Positions 42,574 to 51,509 of a stretch of 64,000 nt of DNA are shown piece after piece. The DNA is taken from contig NZ_JAGPNL010000007.1 of NCBI RefSeq assembly GCF_018069565.1, positions 186,001 through 250,000 of the forward strand, read 5' to 3'. Each line of letters opens with the position of its first letter. The first letter of the stretch is position 1. The stretch is from Streptomyces tagetis (GTDB lineage: Bacteria > Actinomycetota > Actinomycetes > Streptomycetales > Streptomycetaceae). Below the pieces are notes generated by a model. That model was not told the origin of the DNA. It saw only the letters and a program-made list of their open reading frames with translations, and made no database searches. The translations under genes were made by a program, and so were the position numbers.

Positions 42574-44274
42574 TCAGCCGGCCGCCTTCAGCAGGGCCGC
42601 CACTATCGGCCCGGCCGTCTCGCCGCCGTGCCCGCCCTGCTGGACCACGCCGGCCGCCGCCAGGTCGTTCCGGTAGGCGGTGAACCAGCCGTTGGGCTTC
42701 TCCTGGTTGTCGACCTCGGCCGAGCCGGTCTTCGCGCCGACGTCACCGCCGACCCCGGCCATCGCCTGCGCCGCCGTGCCGTAGGCCGCCGTGTACGCCA
42801 TCATCTCGCGCAGTTGCGCCAGCGTCTCCGGGGCCAGGGTGCGCGAGGCCGTGGCCAGGGTGCGCCCGTCCACCGACGGGGCGACCAGGTACGGCTGGTG
42901 GAAGGTGCCCGACTTCACCGTCGCCGCCACGGACGCCATGTTCAGCGGGCTCATGCGCACCCCGCCCTGCCCGATCAGCGAGGCCGCCATCGGCGCCGCC
43001 GTCTGCACCGGCACCGCGCCGTCGAAGGACGGCACGCCGACCGCCCAGTCGTCGCGTCCCAGGCCGAAGACCTGCTGGGCCTGCTTGGTCAGGTCGTCGT
43101 CCTTCAGCTTCGGCGCCCGGCCGATGAAGGCGGTGTTGCAGGAGCGGGCGAAGCTCGCCTTGAAGGTGCCGTCCTTGATCTCGAACTTCTTGTCGTTCTG
43201 GAACTTCCAGCCGCCGTAGCTGAAGTACTTCGGGCACGGGTGCTTCTCGTCCATCGAGGCCAGGTTCTTCTCGATGAGCAGCGAGGCGGTGACGACCTTC
43301 ATCGTGGAGCCCGGGGCGAGCGAGCCCTGGAAGGCGGTGTTGAAGCCGTGCCCGCCGTTGGCGACCGCCAGGATCTCGCCCGTCGAGGCGCGCATCAGCA
43401 CCACCGACGCCCGCTTCTTTCCGGCCACCTCCTTCTCCGCGGCGGCCTGCAGTGCCGGGTCCAGGGTGGTGCGGACGGTGCCCGGGGTGCCCTTGCTCAG
43501 CTCCAGCACGGTCGTGTCCGGGGCGTCGTCCGGGGCGGACTTGGTCGTGGGCTTGTCGTCGTCCCCGGCCGGCTTGCCGCGCACGACACGCAGTTCGATC
43601 CCGGCGGTGCCGCCGGCCTGCTTGCCGTACTTCTCGCGCAGGGCGTCCAGGACGGTGCCGAGCGAGGGGTAGGTGCGCGCGGACAGCTCCCCGCCGTCGC
43701 GGTCCAGGGCGGTGACCGGCGGGGTGCCGGCCTCGCCGGTCACCAGCCGGTCGCCCTCCTTCAGCTCGGGGTGGACCACCGCCGGCTGCCAGCCGACCCG
43801 CGGTTCCCCGTCACCGTCGCGCCGCACGACGGTGAGCGCGCTCTCGTACGCCAGCGGCTTGGACGTCCCCTCGTACGTCACCGTCGCCCGCACGGAGAAC
43901 GGCACCTTGTCGCCGTCCGGGGTGCCCGGGGTGAGGGTGACGTCCGCGATACGGGCGTCCTTGGCGTAGCCGGTGAGCTGGGCCTTCGCCGCCTCGGCGT
44001 CGTCGGTGGCGGCGGCGGCCCCGGCCACGTCGCCGCCCTGCCAGGCCGTCAGGAACCGCTCGGCGGTGGTGGTGACCTCCGCCGCGGACAGCGGGCCGCT
44101 CTTCACCTTCTCCCCGGCCGCCGTCGACGCGGGCCGGGAGCCGTCCTCGGCGGCGCCCCCGCCCCACAGCGCGTACGCGCCGATCCCGGCGCCGCCCACG
44201 ACCACCGCGACCACGCCGCCGATGACGGCGGGTCTCGTCTTCCGCCGTTCGACGGCGGCCCTTCTGCTGCCCAC
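42574..44274 (-). CDS. Class B penicillin-binding protein (transpeptidase)
   Basis: A 566-residue high-molecular-weight PBP. The N terminus has one membrane anchor (about residues 14-34), followed by an NTF2-like MecA-N domain (about 55-170), a PBP dimerisation region and the transpeptidase domain. Active-site motifs are STMK (Ser323), SCNTAF (SxN) and AKTGSAE (KTG). It cross-links peptidoglycan. GTG 44274 has an excellent GGAGGAA ribosome site; the frame is open upstream without support. A close paralogue lies immediately upstream on the same strand. Together with ssgE and pmt this suggests a role in developmental wall synthesis. Confidence 0.93.
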   Translation of the reverse strand: MGSRRAAVERRKTRPAVIGGVVAVVVGGAGIGAYALWGGGAAEDGSRPASTAAGEKVKSGPLSAAEVTTTAERFLTAWQGGDVAGAAAATDDAEAAKAQLTGYAKDARIADVTLTPGTPDGDKVPFSVRATVTYEGTSKPLAYESALTVVRRDGDGEPRVGWQPAVVHPELKEGDRLVTGEAGTPPVTALDRDGGELSARTYPSLGTVLDALREKYGKQAGGTAGIELRVVRGKPAGDDDKPTTKSAPDDAPDTTVLELSKGTPGTVRTTLDPALQAAAEKEVAGKKRASVVLMRASTGEILAVANGGHGFNTAFQGSLAPGSTMKVVTASLLIEKNLASMDEKHPCPKYFSYGGWKFQNDKKFEIKDGTFKASFARSCNTAFIGRAPKLKDDDLTKQAQQVFGLGRDDWAVGVPSFDGAVPVQTAAPMAASLIGQGGVRMSPLNMASVAATVKSGTFHQPYLVAPSVDGRTLATASRTLAPETLAQLREMMAYTAAYGTAAQAMAGVGGDVGAKTGSAEVDNQEKPNGWFTAYRNDLAAAGVVQQGGHGGETAGPIVAALLKAAG

Positions 44275-44450
44275 TGACGTTCCGTTCCTCCACCCGCCCG
44301 GTGCCCCTGCGGCCCGGGGTGCCTCGTCGCCCGCACACCCACGACGGACGACCACCTTAGGGTCCCGCACCCGGCGGCCTGCTCCGGACCGGGGGCGCCG
44401 AGGCGGTCCGGCCTCCCGCGCGGCGCCGCCGGGTGTCCGGACCGGGCCGG

Positions 44451-46082
44451 TCAGCCGGCCGCGCGCAGGACGTCCGCCACGATCGGGCCGGCCGCGTCAC
44501 CGCCGTGGCCGCCCGACTCGGCCATGGCCGCCGCCGCGACGTCGTCGCGGAAACCGGTGAACCAACTGTTCGACACCGACTGGCCGTCGACCTCGGCGGA
44601 GCCCGTCTTGGCGCCGATGTCGCCGCTCAGCCCGGCCATGGCCGGCCGGCCCGTGCCCTGGGTGGCCGTCAGCCGCATCATCTGCCGGAGCTGCGCGGCC
44701 GTCCCCGGCGGCAGGCCCTTGGCGGTGGCCAGGTGACGGTCGTCCAGCTCGGGCGCGACCAGGTAGGGCTGGTGGAAGGCGCCGGTCATCGCGGTCGCCG
44801 TCACCGAGGCCATGGTGAGCGGGTTCATCTGCACCTGGCCCTGGCCGATGGCGTTGGCCGCCCGGTCGGGCCCCGTGGAGGCGGGGACGTTGCCGTCGAA
44901 GGAACTGATGCCGGTCTTCCAGTCGTCGCGGCCCAGCCCGAACCGCTCCTGGGCCTCCGCCGTCAGCGAGGCGTCCGTCAGCGGCTCTTCGTCGACGAGC
45001 TTGATGAAGGCGGTGTTGCAGGAGCGCAGGAAGCTGCCGGCCAGGGTGGCGCCCGGGTCCGGCGGCATGCCGGTGAGGTTCTTGAAGGTCTGGCTCTGCC
45101 AGGTGGCGGTGTCGGGGCAGGGCGCCGGGCCGTTCATCGAGGCCACGCCGTTGTCGATGAGCATCGCCGCCGTGACGATCTTCATGGTGGAGCCGGGGGC
45201 CGCGGCGCCCTCGAAGGCCGCGTTGAAGCCGTCCTCGCGGTTGTTGGCGAGGGCCAGCACCTCGCCGGTGCTCGGCTTGACGGCGACCACCGAGGACTCG
45301 CCGTGGCGCTTGACCGCCTCCTCGGCCGCCGCCTGAGCCGTCGCGCTGATCGTCGTGCGCAGCTCGCCCGCCTTGCCGTCGGCCAGGGTCAGCAGCGGGG
45401 TGTCGGGCACTATGCCCTCGTGCCGGATCACCAGCTCGACGCCGGGGGTGCCGCCCGCCTTGTCGCCGTACCGCTCGCGCAGCGTCTCCAGGACGGGGCC
45501 GAGGGAGGGGTACGTGCGCGCGCTCAGGACGGTGCCGTCGCGGCCGAGCGCCTTGACCGGCGGGGTCGTCGACGTTTCGGTGACCAGGGTGTCGCCCGCC
45601 TCCAGGTCGGGGTGGACGACGGAGGGCTGCCAGTCGACCAGGGGCCGTCCGCTGTTCTCCCCGCGCACCACGGTCAGCTTGCTCTCGTACGACAACGGCT
45701 TCGAGGCGCCCTCGTGGGAGACCGTGGCCCGCACGGTGAACGGCACGCTGACCCCGCTCACGCTGACCTCGCCGGGCGTGATCGAGACGTCGGAGATGTG
45801 GGCGTCCTCGCCGTAGGCGGTCAGCAGGGCCTGGGCGTCCTCGGCGTTGTCGGTGTAGCCGGCGGCCCCCGCCGCGTCGCCCTTCGCCCAGGCCGCGAGG
45901 AACCTCTCCGCCGTCTCCCGTACCTCGTCCGTGCTCGGCGGACCCGACTTCACGGACGCCGCCTCCTGCGTGTCCGTGCCCCCGTCCAGCGCCGACACGA
46001 TGTTGTAGGCGCCGTACACGGCACCGCCCACCATCGCGGTGAACACGCCGCCTATGACGGCGGCCTTCACCCCCCTGCCCAT
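44451..46082 (-). CDS. Class B penicillin-binding protein, tandem paralogue
   Basis: A 543-residue PBP with the same plan as its downstream neighbour: a short cytoplasmic N terminus, one membrane helix (about 5-27), an NTF2-like MecA-N domain, and a transpeptidase with STMK (Ser298), SCNTAF and AKTGSAE. Large blocks such as RTYPSLG and FGLGRDDWKTG match the paralogue, so the pair arose by duplication. ATG 46082 follows GGAGGGG. Its leader contains a long imperfect palindrome. The gene is 142 bases downstream of pmt on the same strand. Confidence 0.93.
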   Translation of the reverse strand: MGRGVKAAVIGGVFTAMVGGAVYGAYNIVSALDGGTDTQEAASVKSGPPSTDEVRETAERFLAAWAKGDAAGAAGYTDNAEDAQALLTAYGEDAHISDVSITPGEVSVSGVSVPFTVRATVSHEGASKPLSYESKLTVVRGENSGRPLVDWQPSVVHPDLEAGDTLVTETSTTPPVKALGRDGTVLSARTYPSLGPVLETLRERYGDKAGGTPGVELVIRHEGIVPDTPLLTLADGKAGELRTTISATAQAAAEEAVKRHGESSVVAVKPSTGEVLALANNREDGFNAAFEGAAAPGSTMKIVTAAMLIDNGVASMNGPAPCPDTATWQSQTFKNLTGMPPDPGATLAGSFLRSCNTAFIKLVDEEPLTDASLTAEAQERFGLGRDDWKTGISSFDGNVPASTGPDRAANAIGQGQVQMNPLTMASVTATAMTGAFHQPYLVAPELDDRHLATAKGLPPGTAAQLRQMMRLTATQGTGRPAMAGLSGDIGAKTGSAEVDGQSVSNSWFTGFRDDVAAAAMAESGGHGGDAAGPIVADVLRAAG

Positions 46083-46113
46083 CGGCAGTCCCCTCCCCGT
46101 CGGGCCCCCGAAC

Positions 46114-46138
46114 GCTTTCTTGAACGCGTTCAGAAAGC
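46114..46138 (-). promoter_or_regulatory. Imperfect palindrome in the leader of the upstream PBP gene
   Basis: GCTTTCT, a bulged T, and GAACGC on one side pair with GCGTTCAGAAAGC on the other, a 12-13-bp inverted repeat with no loop. It begins 31 bases upstream of the PBP start. Its shape fits a dimeric-regulator operator better than a terminator. Confidence 0.4.
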
Positions 46139-46224
46139 CGTGTGCCTCCACACTCTATGCGCGCCGGGCGAGCCGTGGCAGGGACGTTTCCGGATGGTGG
46201 CCGAAAGGAGATCGGCCACCGCCC

Positions 46225-47967
46225 TCACACCCAGGTATCGAGCCACATCCGCGCCCGCCAGGAGTCGATGGGGATGGCGGTGCCGGTGTAGAGGGGCCAG
46301 AAGTAGACGAAGTTCCAGGCGATCAGGAGGACCAGGACGCCCGCGCCGGTCGCCCCCGCGGCCCGGCGGGTGTCGCCGCACCCCGGCCGGCCCACGATCG
46401 CCCCCAGCAGCATCGCCACCGCCAGGCACAGGAACGGCAGGAAGACCACGGCGTAGAAGAGGAAGATCGTGCGCTCCTGGTACAGGAACCAGGGCAGGTA
46501 GCCGGCGGCCAGACCGCAGGCGATGGCGCCCGCCCGCCAGTCGCGGCGGAAGGCCCACCGCCACAGGACGTACAGCAGGGCGAAGCACCCCACCCACCAC
46601 AGCAGGGGCGTGCCGATCGCCAGCACCTCGCGGGCGCACTTCTCGCCCGCGTCGAGCGGGCAGCCGTCGGTGCCGGGCGCCGGGGACTCGTAGAAGTAGG
46701 AGACGGGACGGCCCAGGACCGGCCAGCTCCACGGGTTCGACTGGTAGGTGTGCGGCGAGGTCAGGTTGGTGTGGAACTCGAAGACCTGCGTCTCGTAGTG
46801 CCACAGGCTGCGCCACCAGTCCGGGAAGAGCCGGCTCCACGCGCTGCCCCGGCCGTCCGTCGCCGCCCAGTCGCGGTAGTAGCCGCCGGTGCCGTCGGCG
46901 GGGGAGAGAATCCAGCCCAGCCACGACAGCACGTACGTGCCGACCGCCACCGGCACCGTCGACAGGAACGCCCAGCCCAGGTCGTACCGGACCACCGCCA
47001 GATGCGGCCGGCGGGCCCCGGCCACCCGGCGCGTGCCCACGTCCCACAGCACCGCCATCACGCAGAAGGCGGCCAGGATGTAGAGGCCGTTCCACTTGGT
47101 GCCGATGGCCAGGCCCAGCATCAGCCCCGCCGCCCACCGCCAGGGGCGCGGCCCGAGCCGGGTCGTCTCGGCGATCCGCGCGTCCGGACGGCCCCGCCCG
47201 TCGGCGTCCACCGGCAGCGCGGCGGCGAGCCGGGCGCGGGCCCGGTCCCGGTCGACGACCAGGCAGCCGAAGGCGGCCAGCACGAAGAACATCAGCACGC
47301 TGTCCAGCAGCGCGGTGCGGCTCATCACGTAGTGCAGGCCGTCCACGGCCATCAGCGCGCCCGCCAGGCAGCCGAGGAAGGTGGAGCGGAACAGCCGCCG
47401 CCCGATCCGGCAGAGCAGCAGCACCGAGACCGTGCCGAGCAGCGCCGTCATGAACCGCCAACCGAACGGGTCGAAGCCGAACATCAGCTCGCCGAGCCCG
47501 ATCACGTACTTGCCGACCGGCGGGTGCACGACGTACGCCGCGTCCGCCGGGATGGGGACGTGGCCGCCGGAGTTCAGGATCAGGTCGTTGGCGTTCTTGT
47601 CCCAGTTGACCTCGAAACCGCGGTGGATCAGCGCCCAGGCGTCCTTGGCGTAGTACGTCTCGTCGAATATCACCGCCTTGGGGCTGCCCAGGTTCCAGAA
47701 CCGCAGCAGGCCCGCCACCAGCGTCACCAGCAGCGGACCGCCCCACGCCGACCAGCGCGTGATCCGGCCGGCCGCGCCCTCGGACAGGCCGAGGAAGGCC
47801 CACAGCCGCGGTCCCGGCCGGGTGAACGGAGGCACCAGCCGGTCCCTCACGTCCTCCGTGGCCACCGGGGTGTGGCCGAAGGAGCGCAGCCGTTGCTGCC
47901 AGGTGGACGGCTCGTCGTGCGGGGCCTGGTCCTGGCGGGTGTCCGTGGCGGACGCGGTACTGGTCAC
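46225..47967 (-). CDS. pmt: Protein O-mannosyltransferase (Pmt)
   Basis: A 580-residue GT39 glycosyltransferase that moves mannose from polyprenyl-phosphate-mannose to Ser/Thr of secreted proteins. After a soluble N terminus (about 1-70), helices are dispersed through the rest. The catalytic acidic motif FDETYYAKDAW (about residues 100-110) is in the first extracytoplasmic loop, and PVGKYVIGLGELMFG and GLHYVMSRTALLDS follow. The actinobacterial Pmt in S. coelicolor is needed for phage phiC31 infection and affects antibiotic sensitivity (known for the family). Start GTG 47967. It is divergent from rsmI. Confidence 0.93.
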   Translation of the reverse strand: MTSTASATDTRQDQAPHDEPSTWQQRLRSFGHTPVATEDVRDRLVPPFTRPGPRLWAFLGLSEGAAGRITRWSAWGGPLLVTLVAGLLRFWNLGSPKAVIFDETYYAKDAWALIHRGFEVNWDKNANDLILNSGGHVPIPADAAYVVHPPVGKYVIGLGELMFGFDPFGWRFMTALLGTVSVLLLCRIGRRLFRSTFLGCLAGALMAVDGLHYVMSRTALLDSVLMFFVLAAFGCLVVDRDRARARLAAALPVDADGRGRPDARIAETTRLGPRPWRWAAGLMLGLAIGTKWNGLYILAAFCVMAVLWDVGTRRVAGARRPHLAVVRYDLGWAFLSTVPVAVGTYVLSWLGWILSPADGTGGYYRDWAATDGRGSAWSRLFPDWWRSLWHYETQVFEFHTNLTSPHTYQSNPWSWPVLGRPVSYFYESPAPGTDGCPLDAGEKCAREVLAIGTPLLWWVGCFALLYVLWRWAFRRDWRAGAIACGLAAGYLPWFLYQERTIFLFYAVVFLPFLCLAVAMLLGAIVGRPGCGDTRRAAGATGAGVLVLLIAWNFVYFWPLYTGTAIPIDSWRARMWLDTWV

Positions 47968-48062
47968 CGCGCCATCGTAGGGAACCCGTCCCCGCGCGTC
48001 CCGCGCATGGCCCCGACCGGGCGGTTGCGCCCCCGTCCGCGCGCCCCTGGGAGGATGGGGGC

Positions 48063-48911
48063 GTGACTGGAACCCTTGTACTGGCGGGCACCCCCATCGG
48101 CGACGTCCGGGACGCCCCGCCCCGGCTCGCCGAGGAGCTGGCCGGCGCCGACGTCGTCGCCGCCGAGGACACCCGGCGGCTGCGCCGGCTCACCCAGGCG
48201 CTCGGCGTCACACCCCGCGGGCGCGTCGTCTCGTACTTCGAGGGCAACGAGTCCGCCCGCACCCCGGAACTGGTCGAGGAGCTGGCCGGCGGGGCCCGGG
48301 TGCTGCTGGTCACGGACGCGGGGATGCCGTCGGTCTCCGACCCGGGGTACCGGCTGGTCGCCGCCGCGGTCGAGCGGGACGTACGGGTCACCGCCGTGCC
48401 CGGCCCCTCCGCCGTGCTCACCGCGCTCGCCCTCTCCGGGCTGCCGGTCGACCGGTTCTGCTTCGAGGGGTTCCTGCCGCGCAAGGCCGGCGAACGGCTC
48501 GGCCGGCTCCGCGAGGTCGCCGGCGAGCGGCGCACCCTCGTCTACTTCGAGGCCCCGCACCGGCTCGACGACACCCTCGCCGCGATGGCCGAGGTCTTCG
48601 GCGGCGGGCGCCGCGCCGCCGTCTGCCGGGAACTGACCAAGACGTACGAGGAGGTCCGGCGCGGCCCCCTCACCGAGCTGGCCGGCTGGGCCGCCGAGGG
48701 GGTGCGCGGCGAGATCACCGTGGTCGTGGAGGGGGCGCCGGAGCAGGACCCCGGCGAGATCGGCGCCGAGGAGCTGGTGCGCCGGGTGCGGGTGCGCGAG
48801 GAGGCCGGGGAGCGCCGCAAGGAGGCCATCGCCGCGGTCGCCGCCGAGCTGGGGGTGCCCAAGCGGGACGTGTTCGACGCGGTGGTGGCGGCCAAGCACG
48901 CCGGGGGCTGA
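48063..48911 (+). CDS. rsmI: 16S rRNA (cytidine(1402)-2'-O)-methyltransferase RsmI
   Basis: A 282-residue SAM-dependent methyltransferase of the tetrapyrrole-methylase fold. Diagnostic motifs are LVLAGTPIGDVRDAPPR, VAAEDTRRLRRL, LVTDAGMPSVSDPGYRLV and RFCFEGFLPRKAGER. It methylates the ribose of C1402 in the decoding centre. GTG 48063 is the start; the divergent pmt starts 95 bases away. The length is near the E. coli value (286). Confidence 0.95.
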   Translation: MTGTLVLAGTPIGDVRDAPPRLAEELAGADVVAAEDTRRLRRLTQALGVTPRGRVVSYFEGNESARTPELVEELAGGARVLLVTDAGMPSVSDPGYRLVAAAVERDVRVTAVPGPSAVLTALALSGLPVDRFCFEGFLPRKAGERLGRLREVAGERRTLVYFEAPHRLDDTLAAMAEVFGGGRRAAVCRELTKTYEEVRRGPLTELAGWAAEGVRGEITVVVEGAPEQDPGEIGAEELVRRVRVREEAGERRKEAIAAVAAELGVPKRDVFDAVVAAKHAGG

Positions 48912-48971
48912 GGGGGGCCGGTGCCGGGGCCGGTCGTGGGCCCCGTACGCGCGGGGCCGCCGGCCCGGTGT

Positions 48972-49042
48972 CAAGGGAGTCTCCCGGGCTGCCCAAGGGA
49001 GTCCCCGGAGCGCGCCAAGGGAGCCTCCGGGCCGGGACAAGG
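48972..49042. repeat. 22-bp tandem repeat between rsmI and the zinc-ribbon gene
   Basis: CAAGGGAG-type units begin at 48972, 48994, 49016 and (partial) 49038, an exact 22-base period. The first three share CAAGGGAG and a GC-rich remainder. There are no spacers, so it is not a CRISPR array. Confidence 0.8.
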
Positions 49043-49124
49043 ATGCGTTAAAACCGTGCCCGATGCCCTCCGGAAGGGTGCGTCCGGGCCCGCCGAGGCG
49101 TCCACTGGATGAGGGGCGACCGAC

Positions 49125-49160
49125 GCGATGTACGCGATGTACGCGACGTACGCGACGGAC
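49125..49160 (+). repeat. 9-bp tandem repeat (GCGATGTAC) upstream of the zinc-ribbon gene
   Basis: Four consecutive 9-base units (two GCGATGTAC, then GCGACGTAC and GCGACGGAC). It lies 47 bases upstream of the ATG of the zinc-ribbon gene and may be part of its leader. Confidence 0.8.
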
Positions 49161-49206
49161 ACAGCCCCTCAGGTCCACAGGGTCCAGCGGAGAGCGGGAG
49201 CCGGAT

Positions 49207-49638
49207 ATGACAGCAGGAACCGGCAGGAGCGACGGCACCGGACGTCCCGGAGCGCGCGCGGGCACCACCGCCGTCGTCCGGGAGTCGTACTCCTTCGTGT
49301 GCATGCGCTGCGGCAACGGCTGGGAGCAGTCCTACGACATCGAGCACCACCGCGCCGCGGACGACCGCGTGCTCGTGTTCTGGGTCGCCGACGGGCACGT
49401 CGTGCCCTCGCCGCTCAGCCGCCCCACGTGCTCCGTCTGCGGCGGCCACGTGGTGCGGATCATGCGGCCGGGACGGGTCGCCTCGGTGCGCGGCGCCGGG
49501 CCCACGGCCCACCGGGTGCCCCCGGCCGGCCCGCTCCAGGTGCCCCGGGTGCCGGGGACGACGGCGGCGGGCGTACACCGCGCCCACCACCTGCTGCGCC
49601 TCCTCCAGGCCCTCCACCTGGCCCGCAGGGCGGGCTGA
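49207..49638 (+). CDS. Hypothetical zinc-ribbon-like protein (143 aa)
   Basis: A 143-residue protein of unknown function. Two Cys pairs, FVCMRCGNGW (about residues 33-36) and PTCSVCGGHV (about 75-78), could bind one zinc in a ribbon. EQSYDIEHHRAADDRVLVFW lies between them. The C terminus is basic and His/Leu-rich (RAHHLLRLLQALHLARRAG) and may form an amphipathic helix. GGGAGCC precedes ATG 49207; an upstream frame to 49063 is Arg/Thr repeat and unlikely. It is flanked by rsmI and tatD, with unusual tandem repeats just upstream. Confidence 0.7.
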   Translation: MTAGTGRSDGTGRPGARAGTTAVVRESYSFVCMRCGNGWEQSYDIEHHRAADDRVLVFWVADGHVVPSPLSRPTCSVCGGHVVRIMRPGRVASVRGAGPTAHRVPPAGPLQVPRVPGTTAAGVHRAHHLLRLLQALHLARRAG

Positions 49639-49673
49639 GCGAAGGCGGCCCGCGCCTTCCGTAGGATCGGGGC

Positions 49674-50564
49674 ATGCCTTTGAACAGCCAGGGCGGCCCC
49701 GGACGGGACGACGCCCCGCCGCTCCCCGCGCCCCTGCGGGTGCCGGTCGCCGACTCCCACACCCACCTCGACATGCAGGCGGGCACCGTGGCCGAGGCGC
49801 TGGAGCGGGCCGCCTCGGTCGGGGTGACCACGGTCGTGCAGGTCGGCTGCGACCTCGCCGGCTCGCGCTGGGCCGCCGAGACCGCCGCCGAGTACGACGC
49901 CGTCCACGCCACCGTCGCCCTGCACCCCAACGAGGCCCCGCGCATCGTGCACGGCGACCCCGACGGCTGGTCGCGCCAGGGCGCGCGGGAACCGGGCGGG
50001 GACGCCGCGCTCGACGAGGCCCTCGCCGAGATCGACCGGCTGGCCGCGCTGGACCAGGTCAAGGGCGTCGGTGAGACCGGCCTCGACCACTTCCGCACCG
50101 GCCCGGAGGGCAAGGACGCCCAGGAGCGCTCCTTCCGCGCCCACATCGAGATCGCCAAGCGGCACGGCAAGACCCTGGTCATCCACGACCGCGACGCCCA
50201 CGAGGACGTGCTGCGCGTCCTCAAGGAGGAGGGCGCCCCCGAGCGGACCGTCTTCCACTGCTACTCCGGCGACGCGGAGATGGCCCGCGTCTGCGCCCGC
50301 GCCGGCTACTACCTGTCCTTCGCCGGCAACGTCACCTTCAAGAACGCCCGGAACCTGCGCGACGCCCTCGCGGTGGCCCCGACGGAGCTGGTCCTGGTGG
50401 AGACGGACGCGCCCTTCCTCACCCCGGCGCCCTACCGGGGGCGGCCCAACGCCCCCTACCTGATCCCGGTGACGGTGCGGGCGATGGCCGCCGTGCGCGG
50501 CGTCGACGAGGACACCCTCGCCGCCGCCCTCGCCGCCAACACGGCCCGCGCCTTCGGGTACTGA
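49674..50564 (+). CDS. tatD: TatD family hydrolase (metal-dependent nuclease)
   Basis: A 296-residue TIM-barrel metallohydrolase. The first metal-binding pair is in VADSHTHLDMQ, and KGVGETGLDHFR, TLVIHDRDAHED, VFHCYSGDAEMA and LVETDAPFLTPAPYRG follow in the family order. TatD proteins are Mg-dependent exonucleases linked to DNA repair and quality control. The N-terminal 20 residues are an extra flexible extension. It precedes ksgA and ispE on the same strand, a conserved order in many actinobacteria. Confidence 0.93.
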   Translation: MPLNSQGGPGRDDAPPLPAPLRVPVADSHTHLDMQAGTVAEALERAASVGVTTVVQVGCDLAGSRWAAETAAEYDAVHATVALHPNEAPRIVHGDPDGWSRQGAREPGGDAALDEALAEIDRLAALDQVKGVGETGLDHFRTGPEGKDAQERSFRAHIEIAKRHGKTLVIHDRDAHEDVLRVLKEEGAPERTVFHCYSGDAEMARVCARAGYYLSFAGNVTFKNARNLRDALAVAPTELVLVETDAPFLTPAPYRGRPNAPYLIPVTVRAMAAVRGVDEDTLAAALAANTARAFGY

Positions 50565-50641
50565 GCCCGCTCGGGCTCCGGCGTCCGGGGCCCCGCCCCG
50601 TGGCGTCCGGCCGCGCCCGGGGCCCCCGCTACCCTTGCGGG

Positions 50642-51502
50642 GTGAGCAGCCCCACCCATGACGCCCTGCTGGGCCCCGCCGACATCCGCGAACTCGCGGC
50701 GGCCCTCGGCGTACGCCCCACCAAGCAGCGCGGTCAGAACTTCGTGATCGACGCGAACACGGTCCGCCGTATCGTCCGCACCGCCGAGGTGCGCCCCGAC
50801 GACGTGGTGGTCGAGGTGGGACCGGGTCTCGGCTCGCTCACCCTGGGCCTGCTGGAGGCGGCCGACCGGGTCATCGCCGTCGAGATCGACGACGTCCTCG
50901 CCGCCGCCCTGCCCGCCACCGTCGCCGCCCGCCTGCCGGAGCGCGCCGGGCGTTTCGCGCTGGTCCACTCCGACGCGATGCACGTCGGGGAGCTGCCCGG
51001 CCCCGCCCCCACCGCGCTCGTGGCGAACCTGCCGTACAACGTGGCCGTGCCCGTGCTGCTGCACATGCTCGACACCTTCCCGACCATCGAGCGCACCCTC
51101 GTCATGGTCCAGGCCGAGGTCGCCGACCGGCTGGCCGCGGGCCCCGGCTCCAAGGTGTACGGCGTCCCCTCGGTGAAGGCCAACTGGTACGCCGAGGTCC
51201 GCCGGGCCGGCGCCATCGGCCGCACCGTCTTCTGGCCCGCGCCGAACGTCGACAGCGGACTGGTCTCCCTGGTCCGCCGCACCGAGCCGGTCGACACCAC
51301 CGCCACCAAGGCCGAGGTGTTCGCCGTCGTCGACGCCGCCTTCGCCCAGCGCCGCAAGACGCTGCGGGCCGCCCTGGCCGGCTGGGCCGGGTCGGCCGCC
51401 GCCGCCGAGGCCGCCCTCGTCGCCGCCGGGGTGTCGCCGCGGGCGCGCGGGGAGTCGCTGACCGTGGAAGAGTTCGCGCGTATCGCCGAACACAAGGAGT
51501 GA
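50642..51502 (+). CDS. ksgA: 16S rRNA (adenine(1518)-N6/adenine(1519)-N6)-dimethyltransferase
   Basis: A 286-residue rRNA dimethylase of the KsgA/RsmA family. Motifs are RPTKQRGQNFVIDANTVRRI (start of the fold), VVEVGPGLGSLTLGLL (SAM motif I), IAVEIDD (motif II), and VANLPYNVAVPVLLHML (NLPY catalytic motif IV). It dimethylates two adenines at the 3' end of 16S rRNA; loss gives kasugamycin resistance. It starts at GTG 50642 and ends 7 bases before ispE, so they are likely co-transcribed. Confidence 0.95.
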   Translation: MSSPTHDALLGPADIRELAAALGVRPTKQRGQNFVIDANTVRRIVRTAEVRPDDVVVEVGPGLGSLTLGLLEAADRVIAVEIDDVLAAALPATVAARLPERAGRFALVHSDAMHVGELPGPAPTALVANLPYNVAVPVLLHMLDTFPTIERTLVMVQAEVADRLAAGPGSKVYGVPSVKANWYAEVRRAGAIGRTVFWPAPNVDSGLVSLVRRTEPVDTTATKAEVFAVVDAAFAQRRKTLRAALAGWAGSAAAAEAALVAAGVSPRARGESLTVEEFARIAEHKE

Positions 51503-51509
51503 CGATCAC

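Noticed and set aside
48972..49160. CRISPR-like array
   Set aside because: Units are contiguous without spacers, and no cas genes are present.
49063..49206. Upstream extension of the zinc-ribbon protein through the 9-bp repeats
   Set aside because: The extension is Arg/Thr/Cys repeat translated from the tandem array, and a better ribosome site precedes ATG 49207.
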